64,000 bases of DNA from Leifsonia sp. Root1293 (GTDB lineage: Bacteria > Actinomycetota > Actinomycetes > Actinomycetales > Microbacteriaceae). Positions 16,839-24,656 of this stretch are shown in pieces (the first letter of the stretch is position 1; each line of letters starts with the position of its first letter). Location of the stretch: contig NZ_LMEH01000001.1 of assembly GCF_001425325.1 (NCBI RefSeq), forward strand, positions 2,262,602 to 2,326,601, read 5' to 3'. The notes below the pieces were generated by a model. It did no database searches. It worked only from the letters and a program-made list of their open reading frames with translations, and was not told where the DNA came from. The position numbers were made by a program, and so were the translations under genes.

Positions 16839-17801
16839 TCATGGCGCGAACCCCTCGTCGCGCAGCGCATCCCACAGCGCGCCGGGCACGGGCGACGTCG
16901 CGCGCTCGACGTTCTCACGCATGGCATCCGCCCGGGCCGATCCGACCACGACGGTGCGCACTGCGGGATGCCGCAGCGGATACTGCATGGCGACGACGGG
17001 CAACGCCACCCCGTGCTCCCGGCAGATCGCGGCGATGCGCCGAGCCCGCTCGAGCACGTCATCGCCGACCCGGGCGTAGTCGTAGTGGGCGTTCGCGTCG
17101 GGCTCATCGCTCGCGAGCAGCCCGGAGTTGTATGGCGCGGCCGCCACGACTCCGACGCCGCGCTCGAGGCAGAGCGGCAGCAGTTCGGCGAGGGCCGGCT
17201 GCTCGAGCACCGTGTACCGGCCGGCGATCATCACCAGGTCGATGTCGCCCTCGCGCACGGCACGCACCGCGGCATCCGCGTCATTGGTGCCGACGCCGAT
17301 GGCGCCGACGACCCCTTCGTCGCGCAGTCGCTGCAGGGCGGGCAGGCCCTCGGCGAGACCGCGGTCGAGGTCGTAGACGTCGGGATCGTGCAGGTAGGCG
17401 ATGTCGACGCTGGCCAGGCCGAGGCGCTCGAGGGACTCCTCGATGCTGCGACGGATGCCGGACTCACTCGGATCGAACCGGCGCACGAGGTCGTTCGGAA
17501 CCGCATAGGCATCGGCGAGGTCGTCGCCGCCGTCGAATGCCGGATTCGGGTCGAGCACGCGGCCGACCTTCGTCGAGATCGTGAACTCATCGCGCGGCCT
17601 GTCTCGCAGCGCGGTGCCGAGGCGCTTCTCCGACAGGCCGAGCCCGTAGTGCGGAGCCGTGTCGTAGTAGCGGATGCCGCTCTCCCACGCTGCCGCGACG
17701 GCGGCGGCGGCCTCCGCGTCGTCCACGGCCCGATAGAGGTTACCGAGGGGTGCGCCGCCGAATCCGACGGGGCCGAGGCGCGCGGCTGAGGTGACGCTCA
17801 T
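16839..17801 (-). CDS. Aldo/keto reductase, probable L-fucose (D-threo-aldose) 1-dehydrogenase
   Basis: A 320-residue aldo/keto reductase barrel. The catalytic tetrad is visible: Asp47 and Tyr52 in [18 protein letters not shown], Lys78 in STKVG, and His138 in AYLHDPD. The [12 protein letters not shown] pattern and the ending [18 protein letters not shown] match the group that includes D-threo-aldose 1-dehydrogenase and pyridoxal 4-dehydrogenase, which oxidise L-fucose with NAD(P). Its ATG overlaps the stop of the fuconate dehydratase gene (ATGA). Together these two enzymes would supply steps one and three of oxidative L-fucose breakdown; the lactonase for step two is not in this window. Confidence 0.88.
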   Translation of the reverse strand: MSVTSAARLGPVGFGGAPLGNLYRAVDDAEAAAAVAAAWESGIRYYDTAPHYGLGLSEKRLGTALRDRPRDEFTISTKVGRVLDPNPAFDGGDDLADAYAVPNDLVRRFDPSESGIRRSIEESLERLGLASVDIAYLHDPDVYDLDRGLAEGLPALQRLRDEGVVGAIGVGTNDADAAVRAVREGDIDLVMIAGRYTVLEQPALAELLPLCLERGVGVVAAAPYNSGLLASDEPDANAHYDYARVGDDVLERARRIAAICREHGVALPVVAMQYPLRHPAVRTVVVGSARADAMRENVERATSPVPGALWDALRDEGFAP

Positions 17802-19120
17802 ACCGAGGCCGCCGCGGTGGCCACCGGGGCCGCCGCCGAGGTGCCGTGCCAGGTGTACTCGTCGATCGACGCCGGCAGCATCTCGGTGCCGGCTCCCGGC
17901 GCCGAGGGCACCAGGTAGCGCCCGCGTTCCACCACCGTCGGAGTCACGAAGTGCTCGTGCAGGTGGTCGACGAACTCGATCATGCGGCCGTCCATGCTGG
18001 CGGACACCGCGACGTAGTCGAACATCGACAGGTGCTGCACCGCCTCGCAGAGCCCGACGCCGCCGGCGTGCGGACAGACCGGAACGCCGAACTTCGCCGC
18101 CAGCAGCAGGTTCGCGATGTTCTCGTTCACGCCGCCCACACGGGTCGCGTCTATCTGCATCACCTGCATGCCCTCGGCCTGCAGCAGTTGCTTGAAGACG
18201 ATGCGGTTCTGCACGTGCTCGCCCGTCGCCACCCGCACCGGGGCGACACCGCGGGCGATGGTGGCATGGCCGAGGATGTCGTCCGGGCTCGTCGGCTCCT
18301 CGATCCAGGCCAGGTTGAAGCCCGCGAGCTCGTTCACCCAGGTGATGGCATCGGCCACGTCCCAGCGCTGGTTGGAGTCGATCGCGATCGGGAAGTCGGG
18401 GCCGACCGCTGCTCGGGCGATGCCGAGGCGACGGATGTCGTCCTCGAGGCTCGCCCCCACCTTGAGCTTGATCTGCGGGAAGCCGTCGGCAACGGCCTCG
18501 CGGCAGAGGCGATCGAGCTTCTCGTCGGAGTAGCCGAGCCAGCCCGGCGTGGTCGTGTAGGCGGGGTAGCCGGCGTCGAGCAGCTGCGCGATGCGCTCCT
18601 GCCGTGTCGGTTCGGCCGCCCGCAGGATGTCGAGCGCCTGCTCGGGCGTGAGCGCATCGCTCAGGTACCGGAAGTCGACGACGGAGACGAGCTCCTCGGG
18701 GCTGAGGCTGGCGAGGTGCAGCCAGAGCGGCTGCCCGGCACGCTTGGACCGCAGATCCCAGAGTGCGTTGACGATGGCGCCGATGGCCATGTGCATCACG
18801 CCCTTCTCCGGTCCGAGCCACCGCAGCTGCGAGTCGTGCATGAGCAGACGCGACGCCGCGCCCATGTCGGCGAGAAGCTCCTCGACGTTGCGGCCGACCA
18901 GGTGTCCGCGCAGGGTGTCGAGCGCTGCGACCTGCACATCGTTGCCGCGACCGATGGTGAACACGAAGGCGTGGCCCTCGAGGCCGTCCTCGGCGTCGGT
19001 GCGGATCGCCACATAGGCGGCCGAGTAGTCGGGGTCGGGGTTCATCGCATCCGAACCGTCGAGTTCGAGGGAGGTGGGGAAGCGGATGTCCCGGGTGTCA
19101 ACGCTGACGATGGTGCTCAT
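17798..19120 (-). CDS. L-fuconate dehydratase (enolase superfamily, mandelate racemase subgroup)
   Basis: A 440-residue enzyme that dehydrates L-fuconate to 2-keto-3-deoxy-L-fuconate. The active-site residues fall at the numbering I recall for Xanthomonas FucD: Lys218 and Lys220 (IKLKVG), metal ligands Asp248 (AIDSNQRW), Glu274 ([10 protein letters not shown]) and Glu301 (ATGEHVQN), and the general base His351 ([15 protein letters not shown]). The N-terminal capping domain begins [20 protein letters not shown], also characteristic of this family including human ENOSF1. The ATG start has AAAGGA upstream. It is the first gene after a promoter whose spacer contains the perfect regulon palindrome and is translationally coupled to the aldo/keto reductase. 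Confidence 0.93.
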   Translation of the reverse strand: MSTIVSVDTRDIRFPTSLELDGSDAMNPDPDYSAAYVAIRTDAEDGLEGHAFVFTIGRGNDVQVAALDTLRGHLVGRNVEELLADMGAASRLLMHDSQLRWLGPEKGVMHMAIGAIVNALWDLRSKRAGQPLWLHLASLSPEELVSVVDFRYLSDALTPEQALDILRAAEPTRQERIAQLLDAGYPAYTTTPGWLGYSDEKLDRLCREAVADGFPQIKLKVGASLEDDIRRLGIARAAVGPDFPIAIDSNQRWDVADAITWVNELAGFNLAWIEEPTSPDDILGHATIARGVAPVRVATGEHVQNRIVFKQLLQAEGMQVMQIDATRVGGVNENIANLLLAAKFGVPVCPHAGGVGLCEAVQHLSMFDYVAVSASMDGRMIEFVDHLHEHFVTPTVVERGRYLVPSAPGAGTEMLPASIDEYTWHGTSAAAPVATAAASV

Positions 19121-19144
19121 GATGTCCTTTCGAGGGCGTTGCCG

Positions 19145-19174
19145 AGCCTAGACATCGGATGTCTCGAATGTCAA
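19145..19174 (-). promoter_or_regulatory. Fuconate dehydratase promoter with embedded operator
   Basis: Minus strand: -35 TTGACA (19169-19174), 18-base spacer, -10 TAGGCT (19145-19150). The spacer and -10 edge contain the perfect palindrome AGACATC-G-GATGTCT at 19150-19164. A protein bound there would block RNA polymerase, so the FadR-type regulator is predicted to repress. Confidence 0.75.
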
Positions 19175-19241
19175 GCGCACCGGTTCCACGAAATTCCCCG
19201 CGATGGGCTGCCTTCAGTGGCTCAGAGTTCCGATGTTCGTC

Positions 19242-20732
19242 TCATGCCGCCTGAACACCCGCACCGCTCCCGCGCACCCCGCTGCTGCCACTGCCCGCCG
19301 GCATCAGTAGTCGGCGGAGGTTGTTGCCGGGTCTCGGTCGTTGTCCGGGGTCGATGTGGACGGGTGGGGTGAACCAGGTGCGGTTCTCGACCACCTGGAT
19401 GCTCCAGCCCTCGCGGTGCAGCAGGTGATGATGGTGGGAGCAGAGCAGCACCCCGTTGGCGATGTCGGTGGAGCCGTGGTGGCGGTCCCACCAGCGGATG
19501 TGATGCGCATCGCAGAACTGCGGAGGGCGGCCACAGCCGGGGAACGCGCAGCCGCCGTCCCGTTCGGCGAGAGCGAGCTTCTGCGCCCTCGTGAACAACC
19601 GTTGCGCCCGGCCCAGGTCCAACGGGACCGAGTCCCCGCCGAGGACCAGCGGGATGATGCCGGCGGATGCCGCCAGGCCGCGGGCCGTGCTGGCTGAGAT
19701 GGGCTGGGCGATGCCATCGATCGACGCGACACCGGCACTCTCGGGATCGGCGAGGTCCCCGACGTCCATGCGCACCACCACAGCGGTGCTGGCGTCGATG
19801 GTGGTCTGCTCGCGGCCGATCACATGCCGGGCGAGATCCGCCAGGGCGTCGGCGCGCATCTGCGTCAGAGTGCGCTGCTCGGTCACCACCGGATCAACGC
19901 AGGCACAGGTATCAGCGGGTGTCCCGTCGGGGCAGGTGCAGGCGCGCCCGGATCCGAACGCGTCCCGTGCCCGCCGTAGCTCGGTGGACACGAGGGCGTT
20001 GATCGCCGCCGCGACGACGGCACCATCCACCGGAGCGAACACGCCCGTTAGCCGCACCGCTCCGGACTTGTCCTCCACGATCGACAACGACCGGCCGGCG
20101 TGCAGTTCGTCTTCGCGGGGTTGCACCCCGTCGGTGTCGAGTCTGGCTTCGGCATACTTCACCGCCACGGCGAGGCTCCCGAGACTCAGCTGCGCGGCAG
20201 CCGCAGCAAGGGCTTCCTCGGTCGCGGCGAGCAGTTCCGGGTCGGCTCGGCAGGCGACCCGATCGAGCATGCGGGTGATCATCGCCGCCGCAGCCACACT
20301 GATCCGACCGGCCGTCAACGAAGCCTGCACGAACGGGTGCGGGGACGGCATCCGTTCCCCGGTGAACGACTCCCGCCCGGCCGTGGCCTCACCCACGGTG
20401 ATGAGGGCCTCCGCTTCCCCCAGGGAGGCGCCTGCACTGGCCGCCAACAGATCCGCCGGCGACGCGAAGCCCTGCCCCTTCGCCAACCCCTCAGCACCCA
20501 GCTCGGGCCGCGACCGGCGCGCCACCTCCCCCGCCACCAGGGCCTGCAACGCACCGATGGCCCGCGCGAGCGCCGAGAGGGCGTCGACGACGCGAACCAG
20601 CCCGGCATCGCTCATCGACCGCACCGCCGCAGCGGCATCCGCCCCCGGAAGCAGCACCGCGGGCAGGGCATCCTTCCATGCTGTGCGCAGCGCCGTGAGG
20701 CTGTCGCGCAGGAGCCGGAAGTGGTTCTTCAT
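19242..20732 (-). CDS. DUF222 domain HNH endonuclease-like protein (13E12 repeat family), copy 1
   Basis: A 496-residue protein. Residues about 20-330 are the helical DUF222 region (VRVVDALSALARAIGALQALVAGEV and GVFAPVDGAVVAAAINALV are visible marks). Residues about 395-455 are an HNH nuclease fold with two zinc-type cysteines: CAFPGCGRPPQFCDAHHI, then GVLLCSHHHHLLH. A four-Cys insert (CTCPDGTPADTCACVD) lies near residue 270. The family is abundant and multicopy in actinobacteria; its biological role is unknown. The same gene recurs at 44003-45514 with very similar sequence, differing mostly at the C-terminal tail after NNLRRLLM. A conserved 10-codon open frame overlaps its start codon. Confidence 0.9.
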   Translation of the reverse strand: MKNHFRLLRDSLTALRTAWKDALPAVLLPGADAAAAVRSMSDAGLVRVVDALSALARAIGALQALVAGEVARRSRPELGAEGLAKGQGFASPADLLAASAGASLGEAEALITVGEATAGRESFTGERMPSPHPFVQASLTAGRISVAAAAMITRMLDRVACRADPELLAATEEALAAAAAQLSLGSLAVAVKYAEARLDTDGVQPREDELHAGRSLSIVEDKSGAVRLTGVFAPVDGAVVAAAINALVSTELRRARDAFGSGRACTCPDGTPADTCACVDPVVTEQRTLTQMRADALADLARHVIGREQTTIDASTAVVVRMDVGDLADPESAGVASIDGIAQPISASTARGLAASAGIIPLVLGGDSVPLDLGRAQRLFTRAQKLALAERDGGCAFPGCGRPPQFCDAHHIRWWDRHHGSTDIANGVLLCSHHHHLLHREGWSIQVVENRTWFTPPVHIDPGQRPRPGNNLRRLLMPAGSGSSGVRGSGAGVQAA

Positions 20733-20761
20733 GCCTCAATTCTCGCGCGACCCACTGACAT
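20729..20761 (-). CDS. Putative 10-residue leader peptide overlapping the HNH gene start
   Basis: ATG then MSVGRARIEA and TGA; the stop overlaps the HNH start codon as GCATGA. GAGGA lies directly before its ATG. The copy before the second HNH gene encodes the same peptide with one change (MSVGRARIGA) and the same overlap. Conservation of frame and overlap suggests translational coupling, but the whole 5' flank is conserved, so it may be incidental. Confidence 0.4.
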   Translation of the reverse strand: MSVGRARIEA

Positions 20762-20791
20762 TTCCTCGACTTTCTCTTCGAATGTGGATAA
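20733..20791 (-). repeat. Conserved 5' flank of the HNH repeat gene, copy 1
   Basis: About 59 bases before the start codon nearly match 45515-45573 before the second HNH gene; similarity ends abruptly beyond this. It includes a TTATCC -10 candidate (20786-20791), ACATTCG, AGAGAAAG and CGAGGAAATG. It probably carries the promoter and leader of both genes. Confidence 0.65.
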
Positions 20792-20855
20792 CTCAGGCAG
20801 CGCGAGAATGGGAACACAGAAACGAGAACGCACACCTCATAGATTCCACCCCGGA

Positions 20856-20861
20856 TACCCT
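20856..20861 (+). promoter_or_regulatory. -10 box of a leaderless transcript
   Basis: TACCCT, six bases, then the ATG of the DUF429 gene. It fixes the start at 20868, since the open frame runs far upstream without any ribosome site. Confidence 0.6.
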
Positions 20862-20867
20862 CGATCC

Positions 20868-21695
20868 ATGCCCCTCTTCCTCGGCGTCGACCTCGCCTGG
20901 GGCGAGGGAACCGCGACCCGCGCCGCGAACGAGACCGGCCTCGCCGCCATCGCCGCTGACGGCACGGTCATCGACGCAGGGTGGGCCCGCGGCATCAACG
21001 AGGTCGAGCGCTGGCTGCTGGCGACGGCATCCGTCGGCGACGTGATCGCGATCGACGCGCCTCTCGTGGTTGCGAACCGCACAGGCATGCGCGAGTGCGA
21101 GCGCGAGGTCGGGCGCCGCTACGGTCGCTGGAAGGTCTCGGCGAACGCCAGCAACCTCGGCCTCGGCTGGCTCGCCGGAGTCACCCTGCGCAGACGTCTG
21201 GAGGCCGCTGGATTCACCTGCATCAGCGGAACGGATGCCGCCCGCGACGACATCGTGCAGTTCTTCGAGTGCTACCCGTACACGACACTCGTCGGCGCCG
21301 TCGAGCTCGGCTACGACGGGGAACGCCCCCGCTACAAGCGCCCCAACCTCGCCATCCCGGCGTCGGAGCGACGCGAGTTCAGGGCACACCAGTGCGACGA
21401 CCTGATCGCGCGCCTCGCAGCGCTCACCGTCGCCGAGACGCCGCTCGACCTTGGCTCGCATCCCGTGACGCATGACCTTCTGAACACCCCGTCACCGCTG
21501 ACGGATGCCGCCTACAAGCACCGCGAAGACCTCATCGATGCGGTCATCTGCGCTTGGACGGCCTCGCTCTGGGCGCGCCATCACCTCGATCGCTGCCAGG
21601 TGCTCGGAGCCGACTCGCAGCCCGACGACGAGGGCCGGCTCGCGACCATCGTCGCCCCGGCGCGGCCGGAGCAGCGGCGACCGCGGGAGCACTGA
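20868..21695 (+). CDS. DUF429 domain protein (predicted RNase H-like nuclease fold)
   Basis: A 275-residue protein of the DUF429 family. It begins FLGVDLAWGEGTATRAANETG, the characteristic first strand with an acidic residue, and continues VIAIDAPLVVANRTGMRECEREVGRRYG and FFECYPYTTLVGA. The family is predicted to have an RNase H-like fold, and its members have no proven function; the conserved Asp residues in GVDLAW and IAIDAPL fit a metal site. The start is set by the conserved N-terminus and the leaderless -10 before it. It is divergent from the HNH gene and convergent with the small basic protein gene downstream. Confidence 0.85.
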   Translation: MPLFLGVDLAWGEGTATRAANETGLAAIAADGTVIDAGWARGINEVERWLLATASVGDVIAIDAPLVVANRTGMRECEREVGRRYGRWKVSANASNLGLGWLAGVTLRRRLEAAGFTCISGTDAARDDIVQFFECYPYTTLVGAVELGYDGERPRYKRPNLAIPASERREFRAHQCDDLIARLAALTVAETPLDLGSHPVTHDLLNTPSPLTDAAYKHREDLIDAVICAWTASLWARHHLDRCQVLGADSQPDDEGRLATIVAPARPEQRRPREH

Positions 21696-21708
21696 CGGCG
21701 GCGCTGCC

Positions 21709-22203
21709 TCAGGAGTCGCGCTTCGCCTGCCGCTTCGCGCCCTGAGCCGCGCTCGACGCGTCGCGCTTCACGCCACCGCTCGTCTTCTGGTGTTCACGGG
21801 CGCGGCCCTCCGACCCGACCCCGCCGGTGTGCGAGGTCTGCGACTGCGGTCCGGCCCACCGGCCCTCGCGTGCGCGGGCCAGCCGCTCGTCCCTGAGGGT
21901 CTCCGCCTCCTCGTGGGCGACCCGCGCCAGCTCAGCGCTGATCCGCGCCAGCGCCTCCTCGAACACGGATGCCCGCAGCCGCGCCTTGTCGGATTTCGGT
22001 GCCGCAGCCCCTCGGCCGCCGGCCGCCTCGACCCTGGTCGCGGCGTCCCGCCGGTATCGCTTCACATGCTTGTTGCGCGCCTGCCGCACGCGCTTGTGCA
22101 GGGCGAGCAGCCCGTCTTCGTCGAGTTCCGCGAGCCGCTCGGGCTCCAGTTCACGGATGAGGTCGAGCTCGTCGTCTTTGAGAACCCACAGGCTGTCTTC
22201 CAT
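21709..22203 (-). CDS. Conserved hypothetical charged protein
   Basis: A 164-residue hydrophilic protein, with no signal peptide or membrane segment. The N-terminal half is acidic (WVLKDDELDLIRELEPERLAE), followed by a basic stretch (LHKRVRQARNKHVKRYRRDA), a long probable helix (FEEALARISAELARVAHEEAETLRDERLARARE) and a disordered basic tail ending QGAKRQAKRDS. I recognise the pattern from actinobacterial genomes as a conserved hypothetical, without known function; the mix of acidic helix and Lys/Arg tail could indicate nucleic acid binding. The start is uncertain: ATG at 22203 (GAGGG three bases before it) or ATG at 22212. Confidence 0.75.
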   Translation of the reverse strand: MEDSLWVLKDDELDLIRELEPERLAELDEDGLLALHKRVRQARNKHVKRYRRDAATRVEAAGGRGAAAPKSDKARLRASVFEEALARISAELARVAHEEAETLRDERLARAREGRWAGPQSQTSHTGGVGSEGRAREHQKTSGGVKRDASSAAQGAKRQAKRDS

Positions 22204-22285
22204 AGCCCTCATAGTGGCACTCGGCTCGAGCGGGCGATAGGGCGAGGCGGCCATAGGGCGAGGCGACGATCGAGCGAGGCGGCGA

Positions 22286-22726
22286 TCAGCCCCTCTTCAC
22301 CACCCAGACCTCGGGCTCGGCCGGTGCCTCGGAGGCGGCCTCCTTCGCCGCTCGCCTGCGGTCGCGTGCCTGCTTGGCCACGCCGACGCCCTTTTTCACA
22401 GCAGCGTTGGCTTTGGTGCTGACCTTCTTGGCCGTCTCGAACTCGGTCGAGAGGATGCCGAGGCCCCCGAGCACCACGAGGGCTCCCGGGCCCGGCAGCG
22501 GGATCATCACTACGCCGAGTGCCACGGTGCCTCCACCGACGACGCCCACGCCGGCCCGATAGGCCTTGTCGACAGTCGGATTGCGGCGGATCGTCTCTCG
22601 GGTTCCGTGCGCGGCACTGCGTGTGGCCCGACCGAGGGCGGCCCCCACGCGACGGGTCGTGCTCGGCGCCGTCGGCTCGGACCGCTGCTGCTGACGCTGC
22701 TGATCCTGCTGGAAGGTGTCACTCAT
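22286..22726 (-). CDS. PGPGW (TIGR02611-type) transmembrane protein
   Basis: A 146-residue protein with one or two adjacent membrane segments around residues 65-95 containing VALGVVMIPLPGPGALVVLGGLGILSTEFE split across a PGPG turn, the hallmark of this small actinobacterial membrane family. The N-terminus is Gln-rich (QQDQQRQQQR), and the C-terminal tail is strongly basic (KQARDRRRAAKEA), probably cytoplasmic. Function unknown. The ATG at 22726 is chosen over a GTG at 22732 because TAGGCT lies exactly six bases before the ATG, indicating a leaderless transcript. Confidence 0.82.
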   Translation of the reverse strand: MSDTFQQDQQRQQQRSEPTAPSTTRRVGAALGRATRSAAHGTRETIRRNPTVDKAYRAGVGVVGGGTVALGVVMIPLPGPGALVVLGGLGILSTEFETAKKVSTKANAAVKKGVGVAKQARDRRRAAKEAASEAPAEPEVWVVKRG

Positions 22727-22732
22727 GCGCAC

Positions 22733-22738
22733 AGCCTA
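22733..22738 (-). promoter_or_regulatory. -10 box of a leaderless transcript
   Basis: Minus strand TAGGCT, six bases, ATG of the PGPGW protein gene. It decides between two nearby start codons. Confidence 0.55.
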
Positions 22739-22803
22739 GGAGCCGATGCTGGAAAGCGCCCCAGCGCGCCAACACCCCAGCGCCCCAGCGCCGGCCACCC
22801 CGA

Positions 22804-23628
22804 CTACGGCATCCGCTCCAGCACGACATCGGCCACCACCGGGAAGTGGTCAGACGGATACATGCCGTCAACGGCACGGTCGACGAGAAACGCCCTCTCC
22901 ACCTCGAGCGCCGGCCGCGTGAGGATGTGGTCGACGCGACGGTCGATCTGCTTCGTCGCCTCCAGCGGGGCGAACGGCACGGCGGAACTCAGCGTGACCG
23001 CATCCGTCATCCCGCCACCGCGTTCCCAGGTGTCCGATGCCACCTCAGCCAGAGGCGCGAACTCGACCTGGCTCGCATCGGCGTTGAGGTCGGCCAGCAG
23101 CATCACGGGCCGACCTGCCCGGGCCAGCTCTTCGATCAGGCGCGCCAGCCGCTTGGTCTGGGCACGATGGTCGTCGGCGTACTCCGGCTCCCACTCCGTC
23201 GCGGCCACCACGAGGCTCAGAGGTCCTGACGGATGCTCGACCGACGCCACGAGCGCCACAGGCGGAACCTGGCGATGGGTCACCGGCAGTTCGATAGCCT
23301 CGGTGGCGGTGATCGGCCACCGACACACCAGCCCGATGCCCATGCGCATCCCCAGGCGATCGGCGTCTTCGGGCGGGACCGGCGGCAGCGAGGTGGCCAC
23401 GAACGCGGCATGCCCGCCGGTCACCTCGGCGACGGCATCCGCCTGCGTCGTCTCCGCCGATGCCCAGCACTCCTGCAGACCGACGATGTCGGGGGCGAGG
23501 TCGGCCACGATGCTCCGGATGCCGCGCTGGCGCGCCTCGGGCTGCGGATCGAACCACCACAGCACGTTCCACGTGACGACCCTGATGACCGCGCGCTCCG
23601 GTCGCGGGTCCCGAACGCCTCCGCCCAT
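22804..23628 (-). CDS. Endonuclease/exonuclease/phosphatase family protein
   Basis: A 274-residue protein of the EEP (DNase I-like) fold. Motifs in order: VVTWNVLWWF with the first Asn near residue 22, DIVGLQECW with the metal-binding Glu near residue 55, VMLLADLNAD near residue 175, DRRVDHILTR near residue 235, and the final SDHFPVVADVVL with the catalytic His near residue 262. The family includes phosphodiesterases acting on nucleic acids, inositol phosphates and sphingomyelin; without a signal peptide this one is probably cytoplasmic. The ATG has GGAGG nine bases before it. Substrate unknown. Confidence 0.85.
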   Translation of the reverse strand: MGGGVRDPRPERAVIRVVTWNVLWWFDPQPEARQRGIRSIVADLAPDIVGLQECWASAETTQADAVAEVTGGHAAFVATSLPPVPPEDADRLGMRMGIGLVCRWPITATEAIELPVTHRQVPPVALVASVEHPSGPLSLVVAATEWEPEYADDHRAQTKRLARLIEELARAGRPVMLLADLNADASQVEFAPLAEVASDTWERGGGMTDAVTLSSAVPFAPLEATKQIDRRVDHILTRPALEVERAFLVDRAVDGMYPSDHFPVVADVVLERMP

Positions 23629-23741
23629 CGTGCGCGACCTCCACTCCTGCCTGGCTCGGCGACGCCCTCGCCCGCTCGTCACCTCATCCACTGGAGCACC
23701 CGCACCATCGCCCTGCACCATCGCGCGCTCGCATGCGTCGC

Positions 23742-24509
23742 CTACGCGACGCCCACCACTCGGGCGGCGTCGACGGCCTCCCTGATGCCGTGCCGCCACG
23801 GTTCGCCGTGGCCGGGCAGCACGAGGGCGGCATCCGTCTCCTCGAAGACCGCGAGCGATCGCATCGCCTGGTCGCTGTCGGCGGTGGCCGCGCGCGCCAC
23901 GATGCGGGGTCCGCGCTCGGCCGTGTACGGGTCGAAGGTCACCAGGGCATCGCCGCTGATCAGAACACCCCGGTCGGCGAGATGGAACCCGCAGTGTCCG
24001 GCCGTGTGGCCAGGAGTCGCAAGCGGGATCGGCTGCCCGGGCAGGTCGACGGCGACTCCGGGCTGGAGAAGGTTGCTCACGTCGACCCCGTGCACGGCGA
24101 GCGCCCCGGCCGCCGCCATCGCCGCCAGTACCGGCACCGACCGCGGATGCTCCACCGGGTAGCGCGTGCGGGCGCGCTCGTGCTCGTAGCTGTACGGATG
24201 CCGAGTGATGTACCTGTCGTCCTCGTGCACCCACACCGGGATGCGGTGCTCCTCCACCAGACGCTTCGCCGTCCCGACGTGATCGAAGTGACCGTGCGTC
24301 AGCACGAGCCCGCGAATGTCGCCGAAGTCGCGGCCCAGCCAGCGCAGCGTCGCCGCGAGTGCCTGGTACCCGCGCGGCAGTCCGCTGTCGATCAGGGTCA
24401 AACCGTCGGTGTCGCTCGTTCCGGCGACGAGATAGCTGTTCACGTGACCGTGCTCCACCAGGAAGACGCCGTCACTCACTTCGGCTGCACGCATGCGCTG
24501 GGGACTCAT
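23742..24509 (-). CDS. MBL-fold metallo-hydrolase
   Basis: A 255-residue metallo-beta-lactamase-fold hydrolase. The zinc motif HGHFDH is in LVLTHGHFDHVGTAKRLVEE near residues 72-77, with further ligands in ATPGHTAGHCGF near residue 172, LISGDALVTF near residue 188 and LPGHGEPWRHG near residue 233. The N-terminus VFLVEHGHVNSYLVAG and LTLIDSGLPRGY match glyoxalase II-like hydrolases. The ATG at 24509 has TATCGT seven bases before it, close to the leaderless pattern; a second in-frame ATG at 24494 is possible. Monocistronic; substrate unknown. Confidence 0.87.
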   Translation of the reverse strand: MSPQRMRAAEVSDGVFLVEHGHVNSYLVAGTSDTDGLTLIDSGLPRGYQALAATLRWLGRDFGDIRGLVLTHGHFDHVGTAKRLVEEHRIPVWVHEDDRYITRHPYSYEHERARTRYPVEHPRSVPVLAAMAAAGALAVHGVDVSNLLQPGVAVDLPGQPIPLATPGHTAGHCGFHLADRGVLISGDALVTFDPYTAERGPRIVARAATADSDQAMRSLAVFEETDAALVLPGHGEPWRHGIREAVDAARVVGVA

Positions 24510-24656
24510 GCGGGGAACGATATTCAGGCCCAACGGATGCCGGAACAGGCTTGACAGCCGGCAGCAGAGTAGCCACCGCGCATCCGCGCGGCAAGGGCCT
24601 TCTCCGATCCGAACGGCCGGAGTTGGCTGGCAGGCACGAGCCTGGAGGAGGAGACC

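Noticed and set aside
17802-18821. N-terminal extension of the aldo/keto reductase
   Set aside because: Overlaps the fuconate dehydratase in another frame; the conserved reductase start is at 17801 with an ATGA overlap.
19242-20732. HNH gene as a homing endonuclease or transposon
   Set aside because: There are no inverted terminal repeats, no target duplication and no intron or intein context. DUF222/HNH proteins are a separate, widespread family.
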